Shown piece after piece: positions 15,025 through 23,396 of a stretch of 32,248 bases of DNA. Every line of letters begins with the position of its first letter. Position 1 is the stretch's first letter. The notes below the pieces were generated by a model. It saw only the letters and a list, made by a program, of their open reading frames with translations. It did not search any database and was not told the origin of the DNA. A program made the position numbers and the translations under genes. Source of the stretch: a virus. The stretch is from the IMG/VR virus record IMGVR_UViG_3300047994_000491, positions 1 to 32,248 of that record, one strand, 5' to 3'.

Positions 15025-15618
15025 ATGCCGTTGACCAAGGACGTCCTCCGCGTCCTGCCGAACCCCTTTGCCTTCCTCGACCACGAGGGGCTCCCGGCGG
15101 CGACGTTCCCCTTCGACCCGATCCACCACTCGCCCGACCGGCGATGGGTCGGCGCGAACGTCGATCGCTCGCCGGGAACCGACGGCAAGCCGAAGACGCG
15201 GCACCTCCCCCAGCCCGGCGACCTCACGGCGGCGATCAAGGGCCCGAACGGCACCGTGCGGCGTGTCCACGTCGACCGCGCCCCCCGCAAGCGCATCGTC
15301 TGGGCCCACGCGGTGGAGATCGAGGCGCCGCACCTGCTGCCCGACACCCCGCACTACCGCCTCGGGATTCGCGAGGGGAGCCTGATCCCTGCCGATCCGG
15401 CGAGCGCCAAGGCCGCCGGCGTCCCCTTCGTCGCGCCGCCCGAAGCGCTGCGGAAGGCCGCCAAGAAGGCCATCGCCGACTGGACGACCACCTATGGCGA
15501 GCCGCCGCCCACCAACGAATGGCCCGACAACCTGCGCGCCGCCGCCGACCTCGAGGCCGAGCCCGAGTTCGTCTTGGCCGCGTCCGCGACGCCCGCAGCT
15601 CCGGGAGACGCCTCGTGA
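15025..15618 (+). CDS. Unassigned tail-module protein before the sheath (Mu gp38 place)
   Basis: A 197-residue protein; ATG 15025 is the first good start, since the frame upstream shadows the preceding gene. It opens with LTKDVLRVLPNPFAFLDHEG, then FPFDPIHHSPDRRWVGANVD. The middle has VRRVHVDRAPRKRIVWAHAV and HYRLGIREGSLIPADPASAK. The end is helical and acidic (LRKAAKKAIADWTTTYG, DLEAEPEFVLAA). In Mu the gene here (gp38, DUF2635) is short and describes a value placed before the sheath; the segment REGSLIPADPASAKAAGVPF resembles DUF2635's 'V-x-D-P-x-x-x-x-L-P' style opening only loosely. It may be a tail or baseplate accessory. Its stop overlaps the sheath start (GTGA). Confidence 0.65.
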   Translation: MPLTKDVLRVLPNPFAFLDHEGLPAATFPFDPIHHSPDRRWVGANVDRSPGTDGKPKTRHLPQPGDLTAAIKGPNGTVRRVHVDRAPRKRIVWAHAVEIEAPHLLPDTPHYRLGIREGSLIPADPASAKAAGVPFVAPPEALRKAAKKAIADWTTTYGEPPPTNEWPDNLRAAADLEAEPEFVLAASATPAAPGDAS

Positions 15619-17141
15619 CCATCCAGATCATCGGCTTCGACAGCACGATCAAGATCCCCGGCTACTTCGGCGAGACCGTCTACAACGCCGGCCCGGTCAC
15701 CGCGGGGAGCGTCCCGATCCTGCTGTGCCTCGTCGGCACGATGCTGTCGACCGGCACCGCAACGCCCAACCAGGACGTCAAGTTCATCACCTCGTCCAAC
15801 GACGCCGACAGCTTCTTCGGTGCCGGCTGCGAGCTCGCCGTCATGTGTTACGGCGCCCTCCAGATCCCGGGCGTCACCATCTGGGCCGCGCCGGTCCCCG
15901 AGGCCGGGGGAGCGTCCGCGGCCACGGCGACGATCACGGTCTCGGGCTCCTGGTCGTCCGCAGGCACATGGACGGGCCGGATCGACGGCGTGACGGTCAG
16001 CGCGAACGCGCTCTCCACGGACAACGTGCAGAGCTTCTCGACCACCATCGCCAACGCCATCAACGGGATCCCCCAGCTCTCGGTCACGGCTGTGGTGGGC
16101 GGCGGCCCGACCTACCCCATTACCCTGACCCGCAAGAGCAAGGGCGCGCGCGGCAACCAGGGCGCGCTCTACCAGGACGTCTCGCTCCTGCCCGCGGGGA
16201 TGAGCGTGGCGATCGCCGGCGGCGCGGCCATGACCGGGCCCGGCGTCCACTTCGGGGGCGGCGCGGGGACCGAGAGCGTCTCCACCCTGCTCTCCAGCGT
16301 CATCCAGGCGACCCAGTACGACCGCTTCGCCATCGCCCAGAACGATGCGACCAACGGCGCTCTCTGGCACACCTTCCTGAACAACCAGGCGGCGCCCCTC
16401 ACGGGCCTGCTCGAGCACGCCGTCCTCGCGGTGAACGGCACGTACTCCGCGGCCGTCTCGCTCGCGCAGGCGACGCTGAACGCCGAGCGCATGCAGATGC
16501 TCTGGCAGAACGACGGCGAGACCATCCCGAGCTTCATCGCGGCGACCTTCGCCGCGAGGCGCTGCGCCGTCGAGCAGGGCGACCCCGACGCCTCCTACGA
16601 CAGCTACGTCCTCCCGGGGGTCGCGCCGCAGAGCCAGCAGGCCGACTGGTGCAACTCCGCCACCCTGATCGGCGCGCTCAACTCCGGCGTGACCCCGATC
16701 TGCACCAACGCCACCAAGGGTGCCTACGTCGTGCGGTCCATCACCACGCACTCGCAGGACCAGTTCGGCAACCCCCAGTACACGACGCTCGACACCAGCC
16801 AGGCCGTGGTCCCGGACTACGTGCGTCTCGTGCTCCGGCTCTATTGGGGAACCGACTTCCAGCCGGGTAATCCGCGCGTCGGGCCCGACCCCGACCCGAG
16901 CCAAAAGAAGCCCCCCTCGGGCTTCGCGACCCCCTCGCTCTGGCGCCAGCACGCCGGGCTCCAGCTCCAGCTCCTCGAGGAGACCGCGCCGCCGATCCTG
17001 CTCCCGGGCTCGACGGCCGCGAATCCCATCCTCGCCGAGTACAACGCCTCGGCCCAGCGCCTGATGAGCGTCGTGCCTTGTTACCCCTGCCCGAACGACC
17101 ACCAGATCGGCGTCAGCGTCCGCAACGTCACGCCCGCCTGA
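15615..17141 (+). CDS. Contractile tail sheath protein (Mu gpL-like)
   Basis: A 508-residue protein starting at GTG 15615 within the previous stop, with GGGAG at 15602-15606. The sequence shows the sheath outline: an opening loop with IKIPGYFGETVYNAGP, GTPNQDV-type handshake segment (TPNQDVKFITSSNDADSFFG), ELAVMCYGALQIPGVTIWAA, an inserted beta domain (ATITVSGSWSSAGTWTGRI), the helix-turn with TQYDRFAIAQNDATNGALWH, and a C-terminal part with GAYVVRSITTHSQDQFGNPQ and DTSQAVVPDYVRLVLRLYW. These are typical of Mu gpL-class sheaths, which contract to drive the tube into the host. The following tube gene confirms the call. The 78-base gap downstream contains a small hairpin. Confidence 0.9.
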   Translation: MTIQIIGFDSTIKIPGYFGETVYNAGPVTAGSVPILLCLVGTMLSTGTATPNQDVKFITSSNDADSFFGAGCELAVMCYGALQIPGVTIWAAPVPEAGGASAATATITVSGSWSSAGTWTGRIDGVTVSANALSTDNVQSFSTTIANAINGIPQLSVTAVVGGGPTYPITLTRKSKGARGNQGALYQDVSLLPAGMSVAIAGGAAMTGPGVHFGGGAGTESVSTLLSSVIQATQYDRFAIAQNDATNGALWHTFLNNQAAPLTGLLEHAVLAVNGTYSAAVSLAQATLNAERMQMLWQNDGETIPSFIAATFAARRCAVEQGDPDASYDSYVLPGVAPQSQQADWCNSATLIGALNSGVTPICTNATKGAYVVRSITTHSQDQFGNPQYTTLDTSQAVVPDYVRLVLRLYWGTDFQPGNPRVGPDPDPSQKKPPSGFATPSLWRQHAGLQLQLLEETAPPILLPGSTAANPILAEYNASAQRLMSVVPCYPCPNDHQIGVSVRNVTPA

Positions 17142-17158
17142 ACCCCGCCCGCGTCGTT

Positions 17159-17174
17159 CGGGCGTGCGCGCCCG
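17159..17174 (+). other. Small hairpin between sheath and tube genes
   Basis: CGGGCG (17159-17164) and CGCCCG (17169-17174) pair perfectly around a four-base loop. A second CGCCCG at 17181-17186 offers an alternative partner. There is no T-run. It might shield the mRNA end and help adjust tube against sheath output. Confidence 0.35.
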
Positions 17175-17219
17175 CCGTGACGCCCGACGTCTTCCCCGGA
17201 TTCACCGGACGGAGCCCCC

Positions 17220-17591
17220 ATGGCCCAGTCGATCATCCGACCGCTTCCGCTCTACCTCAACGGCCAGAAGGTCGCCGAGGTCTCGAGCTCGACCGAGACC
17301 CGCGACGTCAACGCCGCCAACCAGTACGGCATCGACGGCGTCATCGGGCAGTCCATCGGCGCCGACGAGATCTCCAGCCTCGAGTTCGACACCATCATTC
17401 CCGTGCTGGGGATGGACATTGACCTCGACAGCCTCATCGGCCAGCCCATCTCGATCGGCAGCTTCCGCAACGGCACGATGATGCTCGCGCAGGGCGTCAT
17501 CAAAGGCTCGACTTACACCAGCGACAGCAAGAGCGGCGAGGCCAAGGGCAAGTACACCTTCATCGGCGGCGCGCCGCAGTTGATCGAGTAG
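17220..17591 (+). CDS. Tail tube protein (Mu gpM-like)
   Basis: A 123-residue protein directly after the sheath, the usual place and length of a contractile-tail tube subunit. The sequence fits the gpM class: LPLYLNGQKVAEVSSSTETR opening, GVIGQSIGADEISSLEFDTI, MDIDLDSLIGQPISIGSFRN and the ending GEAKGKYTFIGGAPQLIE, i.e. a beta-barrel with a 'G..KG.YTF.GG.P' closing strand. It forms the inner tube through which DNA passes. GGAG at 17211-17214 lies five bases before the ATG. The tail assembly chaperone gene starts seven bases after its stop. Confidence 0.88.
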   Translation: MAQSIIRPLPLYLNGQKVAEVSSSTETRDVNAANQYGIDGVIGQSIGADEISSLEFDTIIPVLGMDIDLDSLIGQPISIGSFRNGTMMLAQGVIKGSTYTSDSKSGEAKGKYTFIGGAPQLIE

Positions 17592-17598
17592 GCGCCCC

Positions 17599-18201
17599 AT
17601 GCCCCGCCTCTGCGACATCGCGCGCGGCACACGCGCGACCAAACCCGTCAAGCTGCCGCTCTCCGGCCTCGACGACCCCGTCGACGTGCTGGTGCGTCCC
17701 CTGAACGGGCTCGAGCTCGGCGCCGTGGTGGCGCGGGCGCGCGCCTACGCCCTCGACGAGATGCGAAAGGCGCGGCCGAACGACGATTCGCGTCCGCTGC
17801 CGGAACCGAGGGAGGGCGATCGGCTCTTCGACCTGGGCTCGATGGCCGCGACGCTCCTCCTCGCGTGCCTCGATCCCGAGCACCCCGAGCGCCCCTTCTT
17901 CGGCGACATGGCCGAGATCCTCTCCGAGCTCGACGCTGAACGGATCGTGCTGCTCTACGAGGAGCAGCAGCTCTGGCAGGACGAGTGCGCGCCGAGGCCG
18001 CGAACGATGAATGGGGCAGCCTTCATGGCGCTCGTGATGGGAGAAGCCGCGCTCGAGGAGGAGGCGGCGGACGGCCCTTTTGCGCATTTGCCGCGTACTT
18101 TGCAACGGATCTCTTTTCGTATTTTGGCCAAGCAGCATGTGAGCTCACTCCTGGCCAAATCGGCCTCTTCCTCGGCCGACGGCACCGCTACCTCGATCTG
18201 A
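17599..18201 (+). CDS. Tail assembly chaperone, unshifted product
   Basis: A 200-residue, mainly helical protein between tube and tape measure, where phages encode the tail assembly chaperone that binds the tape measure before tube growth. Visible parts: a beta opening (KPVKLPLSGLDDPVDVLVRP), a helix (GLELGAVVARARAYALDEMR), then SMAATLLLACLDPEHPERPF, FG at 101-102, and ELDAERIVLLYEEQQLWQDE. After residue 161 the zero-frame sequence becomes Ser/Ala-rich (HVSSLLAKSASSSADGTATS), whereas the -1 frame remains protein-like. The unshifted product would correspond to the 'G' form of lambda's G/GT pair. The RPFFG motif recurs in the gene at 18242, suggesting a duplication. Confidence 0.8.
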   Translation: MPRLCDIARGTRATKPVKLPLSGLDDPVDVLVRPLNGLELGAVVARARAYALDEMRKARPNDDSRPLPEPREGDRLFDLGSMAATLLLACLDPEHPERPFFGDMAEILSELDAERIVLLYEEQQLWQDECAPRPRTMNGAAFMALVMGEAALEEEAADGPFAHLPRTLQRISFRILAKQHVSSLLAKSASSSADGTATSI

Positions 18202-18245
18202 TCGAGCGGGCGAGGGCCTCCACGCGGCCGGCATCCACGCCATGA
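17599..18245 (+). CDS. Tail assembly chaperone, -1 frameshift fusion (GT-like)
   Basis: If ribosomes slip one base back at 18075-18081, translation continues in the -1 frame from 18081 to a TGA at 18243-18245, giving 161 + 54 = 215 residues. The added part is well-formed and aromatic (CAFAAYFATDLFSYFGQAAC, then ELTPGQIGLFLGRRHRYLDL, then IERAR). Its TGA overlaps the ATG of the next gene at 18242 by four bases, as at other junctions in this operon; the zero-frame stop at 18201 leaves a 40-base gap instead. Frameshifted tail chaperones, where the fusion domain contacts the tape measure, are established across tailed phages. The event itself is inferred. Confidence 0.72.
18075..18081 (+). promoter_or_regulatory. 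Programmed -1 frameshift slippery heptamer CCCTTTT
   Basis: In the zero frame the codons read GGC CCT TTT GCG, so the heptamer C CCT TTT fits X XXY YYZ exactly: Pro-tRNA can re-pair from CCT to CCC and Phe-tRNA from TTT to TTT. It sits 124 bases before the zero-frame stop, in an unusually T-rich stretch (18078-18140) of an otherwise GC-dominated gene. Confidence 0.72.
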
Positions 18246-19000
18246 GCCTCTTCGAAACCGCTGGGCCGCCAGCCCATCACCAGGCGCAGGCCGGGAGGAC
18301 GCATCCCGCTGGGCCCCGCGGCGGCGCGGGCGTGGCCGCGTCCGCTGCTCGAACGCCGCCAGCGGCGCCTCCTCCGGCCCCGGGGCCCGCCCGCAGCCCC
18401 TTCCGGAACGCCAAGGCCGCAGTGGTCGAGCGGCTCGGCAACGCGCCCCCGCGCGTAGTCGTGCTGCCGGCGACCGCCTGGGCGACAACCTACCCCGACC
18501 GGCCCGCCGGCGACGTCGACGTCGGCCTCCGGCTCTACGCGGAGGCCGACGCCGTCCTGGCGCGCGCCGCGGCGGCACAGCAGGCATGGAGGCTCCACCC
18601 CCAGGACGCCGACGTCGACGAGCGGGTGGCCGCCGGCGACGGCGCCCTGATGGCGTGGCTCGTCGCTCGGTGCACCTGCAAGCCGGACGACGCCGCCCGC
18701 CCGTTCTTCGGTGGGGCCCTCGGCGGCGCCGAGAGCCTGGTGCCGCTGGCGCTCACGCCCAAGGGCATCGAGTGGCTCTTCGACGAGCTCAACCGGCTCC
18801 TACTCGAGGAGAGCCCCACCGTCCCCGAGGCCGACGACGAGGACCTCGCCTGGCTCGCCGAGCAGCTCGGCGGCGGGGAGGTGGAGAACGACGACGCGAG
18901 CGGCGACGTCTGGGCCGGCATCAGCCCCCTCGAGGCCCGGCGCGCGCGGCGGCTGCTCGGGGCCGCGATCGATCTCATGAGGGGCGGGAGCGACGGCTAA
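18242..19000 (+). CDS. Second tail assembly chaperone-like protein
   Basis: A 252-residue protein whose ATG overlaps the -1 frame stop of the previous gene. Residues 1-60 are Pro/Ala-rich and probably disordered. From about residue 68 the fold resembles the first chaperone: VDVGLRLYAEADAVLARAAA against VDVLVRPLNGLELGAVVARA; then LMAWLVARCTCKPDDAARPF-FG against SMAATLLLACLDPEHPERPF-FG; then GIEWLFDELNRLLLEE against ERIVLLYEEQQLWQ. RPFFG stands at 153-157 here and 98-102 there. The C-terminus is acidic with a final helix (EARRARRLLGAAIDLMRG). It probably assists tape-measure assembly too, perhaps as the separate T-like partner. The tape measure frame resumes 21 bases after its TAA, in the same frame. 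Confidence 0.7.
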   Translation: MSLFETAGPPAHHQAQAGRTHPAGPRGGAGVAASAARTPPAAPPPAPGPARSPFRNAKAAVVERLGNAPPRVVVLPATAWATTYPDRPAGDVDVGLRLYAEADAVLARAAAAQQAWRLHPQDADVDERVAAGDGALMAWLVARCTCKPDDAARPFFGGALGGAESLVPLALTPKGIEWLFDELNRLLLEESPTVPEADDEDLAWLAEQLGGGEVENDDASGDVWAGISPLEARRARRLLGAAIDLMRGGSDG

Positions 19001-19021
19001 GGCCAGTTCCGCCGCACCAAA

Positions 19022-21181
19022 ATTAGCAGCATCAAAGTCCGGGTCGGCGCCCAGCTCGACTCGGGGGCAGCGCGCGTCTTCGATCCCTTGGTCGCGGCCG
19101 CGGCGCGCGCGCGCAAGCAGATCGGCGGCCAGGGCAAGGCGGGCGCGGAGGAATACGTCGGGGGGTATCGGAGCGCACCGAGGCACACGCAGAGAGCCTT
19201 CGACGACATCACCAAGCAGGCCGACAGGTCTGCAAAGCAGCAGGCGAAGGCCGCCGAGAAGGCCGCTAAGGATCAGGCGCGTGCCTACGAGTACGTCTAC
19301 CAGATCAAGAAGCGCTACCTCGAAAAGGAGGAGCGCGACGCCGACCGCTCGCTGCACAAGCAGGAGGCCAACCGCCGGAGGATGCTTTCCTCGGCAGGAC
19401 GGACCTTCGGCGGCATCGTCACCCGAGGGATGGGGCTCGCCGGGGACGTCGCGCGCGGCGCCGGCGTCAACTTCGACGTCGCCTCGCTCGTAGGCAAGAA
19501 CGTCAAGACGCAGTCGACGGCGACCGACATCACCGCCAGCGCATACGTCGAGGGGGCCAGCGGCTCGGTCGGCAAGCGGCAGGATCCGAAAGCGGTAATC
19601 GCGGCGGCGAAGGAGGCCGCGAACGCGGCGGCGATCGATGAGGAGAAGGCGCTCTCCGGGCTCCAGAAGTTCGTGGGGAAGTCGACGGACCTCGAGACGG
19701 GGATGCGCATTCTCAAAGAGATGGCGATCCAGTCGAAGGCGACCGGATCGAACCTCGAGGACGTGATGGACGCCGCCGGCGACATCGCCGTCAAGCTCGA
19801 GGACACGCCGGACAAGGCGAAGGTCCTCGCTGGCGTCATGGCGACGGTCGCCAAGCAAGGCCAGCTCGGCGCAAGCGAGCTCCGGACGATGGCGCCGTTC
19901 ATCGGCCGCATCGTCTCCTCCAGCAACCAGTTCGCCGAGGGGTCCGAGAAGGCAGCTCAAGAGCTCGGGGCCGTCTTCCAGATCACGAAGAAGATGCAGG
20001 GACAGACGGTCGGCGCCGCGGCAACGGCGACGAACCGCTTCGTCGAGGCGCTTTCGAGCAAGAGCGGGCTCAAGTCCCTGTACGGGCCCGGCAAGCTCAA
20101 GCAGTCCGACGTCTTCGACGAGCACGGGAAGACGCGGGGGCTCTCGGAGATCATCCCGAAGCTCTTGGCCGTAACGAAGGGCGGCGACCCGCGCGAGGTC
20201 GCGAAGCTCCTCCCGAACGTGAACGCGGCGAAGGTGCTCAAGGCGTTCGCACAGCCGTACCAGGAGGGCGAGAAGCAGGGGAAGGGGGGCGGCAAGAAGG
20301 CCATCGAGGCGCTCTTCGGCGAGTACGGCGGCTCGATGAGCCAGAAGCAGATCTCCGAGTCGCTCGCGGCCGCGCTTCAGACCACGGAGAGCAAGGCGCA
20401 GCTCTTTCAGAACCGGCTCCAGGCCATCGCGGACGACAACCTCCCCAAGGTCATTGGCTCGTTGGAGAAGCTCGCCCCCGTCGCGGCGTCGGCGGCGGAG
20501 GCGTTTGCGAGGTTCGTCGGTTGGGCTGCGGAGAACCCCGGGCAGGCGCTCACGGCCGCCATCGCGGCCAGCATCGCGAAGGCGGCGGTCGGGGAAGCCG
20601 TTGGGAAGGCTCTCGCTGCCTCGCTCGGGTCGCGCGGTGGGCTGATCCTCGGGACGGCGACGATCGCTGTGACGACGGGCATGTTCGCGATCGACGCCTT
20701 CTACGACGCGAAGGGTCACGCCGACGCTGCGACCGAGAACTCGGGGCTCGGGGCGGTCCAAGGCGCGAGCGCTCTCCGCGCTGCCCGGGAGAGCGGGACG
20801 ATCGACCCGGGGGTACTCGCGGCGAAGAACGCGCAGATCACCGCGATGGAGCTTCAGATCTCGAGGGCGGAAGCGGCGAAGGCGAACCCCAACTCGACGA
20901 TCGAGGCACTCGGAGGGATCGACCCGCTTTCTGCCCTCGCCAACTACGTGACGAACGGGGCAGTCGGGAAGAGCTGGGGGGGGCAGGCGAACACGAACGC
21001 AGACGTTGAGCACCTCGGGCAGTTGAAGGCGGACCTCGCGACGCTGAAGGCGGCGATGGACAAGGTCCACTCGGCGCTGACGAGCGGGACGCTGAAGGTC
21101 CACGTCACGAACCAGCCGGGCGGTCCTGGCGGTGCCTCCCCAGGCGCCGGCAGCACGACCAGCCCAATCCCCATCCGGTAG
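19022..21181 (+). CDS. Tail tape measure protein, apparent ATT start
   Basis: A 719-residue protein that sets tail length. N-terminus: SSIKVRVGAQLDSGAARVFD, as in tape measures that open with a strand and a helix. Residues 30-110 are a Lys/Ala/Glu coiled coil. The central region has SGLQKFVGKSTDLETGMRIL and GELSASELRTMAPFIGRIVS-like helices typical of TP901-type tape measures. Two hydrophobic helices follow at about 500-570 (ALTAAIAASIAKAAVGEAVG; GLILGTATIAVTTGMFAIDA), the part thought to enter the host membrane. No ATG, GTG or TTG exists early enough for the N-terminal strand: the frame opens after the TAA at 18998, ATT 19022 is the only plausible start, and TTG 19088 would remove 22 well-formed residues. 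No clear ribosome site precedes ATT. Confidence 0.82.
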   Translation: MSSIKVRVGAQLDSGAARVFDPLVAAAARARKQIGGQGKAGAEEYVGGYRSAPRHTQRAFDDITKQADRSAKQQAKAAEKAAKDQARAYEYVYQIKKRYLEKEERDADRSLHKQEANRRRMLSSAGRTFGGIVTRGMGLAGDVARGAGVNFDVASLVGKNVKTQSTATDITASAYVEGASGSVGKRQDPKAVIAAAKEAANAAAIDEEKALSGLQKFVGKSTDLETGMRILKEMAIQSKATGSNLEDVMDAAGDIAVKLEDTPDKAKVLAGVMATVAKQGQLGASELRTMAPFIGRIVSSSNQFAEGSEKAAQELGAVFQITKKMQGQTVGAAATATNRFVEALSSKSGLKSLYGPGKLKQSDVFDEHGKTRGLSEIIPKLLAVTKGGDPREVAKLLPNVNAAKVLKAFAQPYQEGEKQGKGGGKKAIEALFGEYGGSMSQKQISESLAAALQTTESKAQLFQNRLQAIADDNLPKVIGSLEKLAPVAASAAEAFARFVGWAAENPGQALTAAIAASIAKAAVGEAVGKALAASLGSRGGLILGTATIAVTTGMFAIDAFYDAKGHADAATENSGLGAVQGASALRAARESGTIDPGVLAAKNAQITAMELQISRAEAAKANPNSTIEALGGIDPLSALANYVTNGAVGKSWGGQANTNADVEHLGQLKADLATLKAAMDKVHSALTSGTLKVHVTNQPGGPGGASPGAGSTTSPIPIR

Positions 21182-21185
21182 AACG

Positions 21186-22169
21186 ATGGCCACCCAGGTC
21201 TTCGATACACTCCAGCGTGCGAGCTTCGCAGGCTATGAGTTTGCCGTCTCGCACCTCGACGTGACCGGCGGCCTGCGGGATCACGTCCACGAATACCCGC
21301 ACAGCCCGGGTGGGGCGCCCGAGAAGCTCGGCCGGCGCCTCTACGAGTTCCACTACACGATCCCGCTCTACCAGGGGCAGCCCCGCTACCCGAAGGCGTT
21401 CCCCGAGACGATGCAGTCGCTGCTCATCGTCTTCGAGGGCGGCAAGACGTTCGACCTGGTGGTGCCCATCCTGGGCACCATCTCCGCATACTGCACGAGC
21501 TGGCGGGTCGTGGTGGACCCGAAGGCGGCCCGCAACGGCGTCACGCTCGAGGCGACCTTCCGCGAAGACCAGTCGAACCTCTTCCTCGTCACCGAGCTCG
21601 TCGCCCAGACGGCCTCGGGCTTCTCCGCCGCCCTCGCCGACTACAACCAGGCGCTCGCCGACCAGATCTCGCGTCTCGAGGACGCCGAGGCGCTGATCGA
21701 CGCCCCGGACCCGGTGCTCCTGCTCCAGATCCCACCGGCCGACCTCTCGCTCTTCTACGCGATCGCCACGGCCGCCTCGATCCTCCTCGACGAGATCGCG
21801 GACGCGGACACGTACGGCGCGGCCGTTGCCGGCCTTGCCGACGATGTCGTGACGCTCTGCCTGAATGCCGACGCCACGTGCAGCTCGCTCAACGACTGCA
21901 CGGCGTATCCCCTCCTCTACGCGCTCCAGGGGGTTTGGAGCCAGGCCCAGCAGATCGCCAACGATGCGCTCCAGACCGGGATCACGGTGGTGGAGTACAC
22001 GGTGCCCGAGCCTGGCCAGTCCGTGACTGTGATCTCGACGGCGATCTACGGCGATTCCTCGCACGCGATCGAGCTCATGCAGACCAACCCCATCGAGGAC
22101 CCGTTCCGGGTGCCGCCGGGCACGGTGCTGAAGGCCTACCTGTTCGCCACGACGTCGGCCGCCGCCTGA
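21186..22169 (+). CDS. Baseplate/tail protein, Mu gpN-like (DNA circularisation N-terminal family)
   Basis: A 327-residue protein; ATG 21186, four bases after the tape measure stop, is the first sensible start. The N-terminal 95 residues show the family named 'DNA circularisation protein N-terminus', which includes Mu gpN: ASFAGYEFAVSHLDVTGGLR, HVHEYPHSPGGAPEKLGRRL and YEFHYTIPLYQGQPRYPKAF, then LLIVFEGGKTFDLVVPILGT. The rest is helical (FSAALADYNQALADQISRLE, YGAAVAGLADDVVTLCLNAD) and ends in a beta segment (VVEYTVPEPGQSVTVISTAI). The family name is historical; in Mu it is a tail/baseplate part. Placement after the tape measure and before gpP fits. The next gene starts six bases after its stop. 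Confidence 0.82.
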   Translation: MATQVFDTLQRASFAGYEFAVSHLDVTGGLRDHVHEYPHSPGGAPEKLGRRLYEFHYTIPLYQGQPRYPKAFPETMQSLLIVFEGGKTFDLVVPILGTISAYCTSWRVVVDPKAARNGVTLEATFREDQSNLFLVTELVAQTASGFSAALADYNQALADQISRLEDAEALIDAPDPVLLLQIPPADLSLFYAIATAASILLDEIADADTYGAAVAGLADDVVTLCLNADATCSSLNDCTAYPLLYALQGVWSQAQQIANDALQTGITVVEYTVPEPGQSVTVISTAIYGDSSHAIELMQTNPIEDPFRVPPGTVLKAYLFATTSAAA

Positions 22170-22175
22170 ACACCC

Positions 22176-23396
22176 ATGCCCACCTTCTCCGGCTTCGACC
22201 TCGTGCCCCTCGGGAGCGGGGGCGGTGAAACGTTCGGCGACGTCACGGGCGATCTGGACGACCGGGTCCGCGTCGTGCTCAACGGGGAGGACATCCTCGT
22301 CGCCGAGACCTACGAGGTGCAGCAGTCGATCCTGACGCAGCCGAGCCACTTCACGCTGCGCTTCGGCTGGGGTGACGTCCTGAAGGGCCTGATCGCCAAG
22401 GCGCAGCCCAACACGCCCTTCCAGCTCTTCGTCGGCAACACGCCGCGCTTCACCGGGCAGATCGACGGCTACGAGGCGAGCGGGGACGGGAGCGGGGGCG
22501 GTGTTCTCACCCTCCACGGCCGCGACAACCTCGCGCCAATCCACGACGCCTTCATCACGAAGGAGGAGAGCTTCGACAACGCGACCTACGCCCAGATGGC
22601 TGACCAAGCGATCTCGGAGGTGTCGGCGGACTACGTCATCTACTACTCCAACGACGCCAACCGGAAGCTCACCACCGGCATCGGCGTGAAGCCCACGGCG
22701 GCTTCTGGCGCCGATCCCCAGGAGAACACGACCGGGCCCACGGCGAAGCAGCTCCGCACGCGCATCGGCGAGCGGATGTACGAGTTCCTCAAGCGGGAGT
22801 TCGATCGCGCCGGCCTCTTCCTGTGGGCCGCCGGCGACGGCTCGCTGATCGTCTCGGCCCCCAACGGCAACCAGGTCCCCTTCTTCCGCATCGTTCGCCA
22901 GCGCGGGCTGACGCGGAACGCCGTCAACGTCGTCTCCTTCCAGCATCGAAACGCGACCGAGGGCCGCTACAGCGAGGCGACCGTCTATGCGCGAGGCGGG
23001 GGGAAGAAGTACGGACGCACCAAGCTGCACGGGTCCTTCGTGGACACGGAGATGCAGGGCTACGGCATCCAGCGCCCACTCGTCCTCCGCGACGCCAACG
23101 TCACCAACGCCGAGCAGGCCGAGTTCTACGCGCGGCGGAAGCTCGCGGAGACGCGCCGCGCCGGCTGGAGCCTGGTCTACACCGTCGCCGGGCACACCAT
23201 CCCGAGCCTCGCCACCGGGGCGCGCGCGGTCTGGGCCCCGGACACGGTGGTGGACGTCCGCGACGACGAGCTCGGCCTCTCGGGGAGCTACTACCTCGAG
23301 CGCGTCGTCTTCCGCCGGAACCCCCAGACGACCACCGAGCTCACGCTCATGCGTCCCGAGGACCTGGTCTTCGCGACGGGGGAGAGCGGGTCGTGA
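22176..23396 (+). CDS. Baseplate hub protein, Mu gpP (gp44)-like
   Basis: A 406-residue protein with the layout of the gpP / gp27-like hub. An N-terminal domain has DRVRVVLNGEDILVAETYEV and PSHFTLRFGWGDVLKGLIAK, then NTPFQLFVGNTPRFTGQIDG and a GGGVLTLHGRDNLAPIHDA strand, the 'T/GRD..' motif common in hub proteins. The middle helices include YEFLKREFDRAGLFLWAAGD, GSLIVSAPNGNQV, and a late domain with AEFYARRKLAETRRAGWSLV and ELGLSGSYYLERVVFRR. The hub trimer connects tube and spike. Its stop overlaps the next start by four bases (GTGA at 23393-23396). Confidence 0.85.
   Translation: MPTFSGFDLVPLGSGGGETFGDVTGDLDDRVRVVLNGEDILVAETYEVQQSILTQPSHFTLRFGWGDVLKGLIAKAQPNTPFQLFVGNTPRFTGQIDGYEASGDGSGGGVLTLHGRDNLAPIHDAFITKEESFDNATYAQMADQAISEVSADYVIYYSNDANRKLTTGIGVKPTAASGADPQENTTGPTAKQLRTRIGERMYEFLKREFDRAGLFLWAAGDGSLIVSAPNGNQVPFFRIVRQRGLTRNAVNVVSFQHRNATEGRYSEATVYARGGGKKYGRTKLHGSFVDTEMQGYGIQRPLVLRDANVTNAEQAEFYARRKLAETRRAGWSLVYTVAGHTIPSLATGARAVWAPDTVVDVRDDELGLSGSYYLERVVFRRNPQTTTELTLMRPEDLVFATGESGS

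Noticed and set aside
18998-19021. Stop-codon readthrough joining the second chaperone to the tape measure
   Set aside because: The frames are the same and only 21 bases separate them, but no readthrough context is visible and a fused chaperone-tape measure would be unusual. An ATT start is the simpler view.
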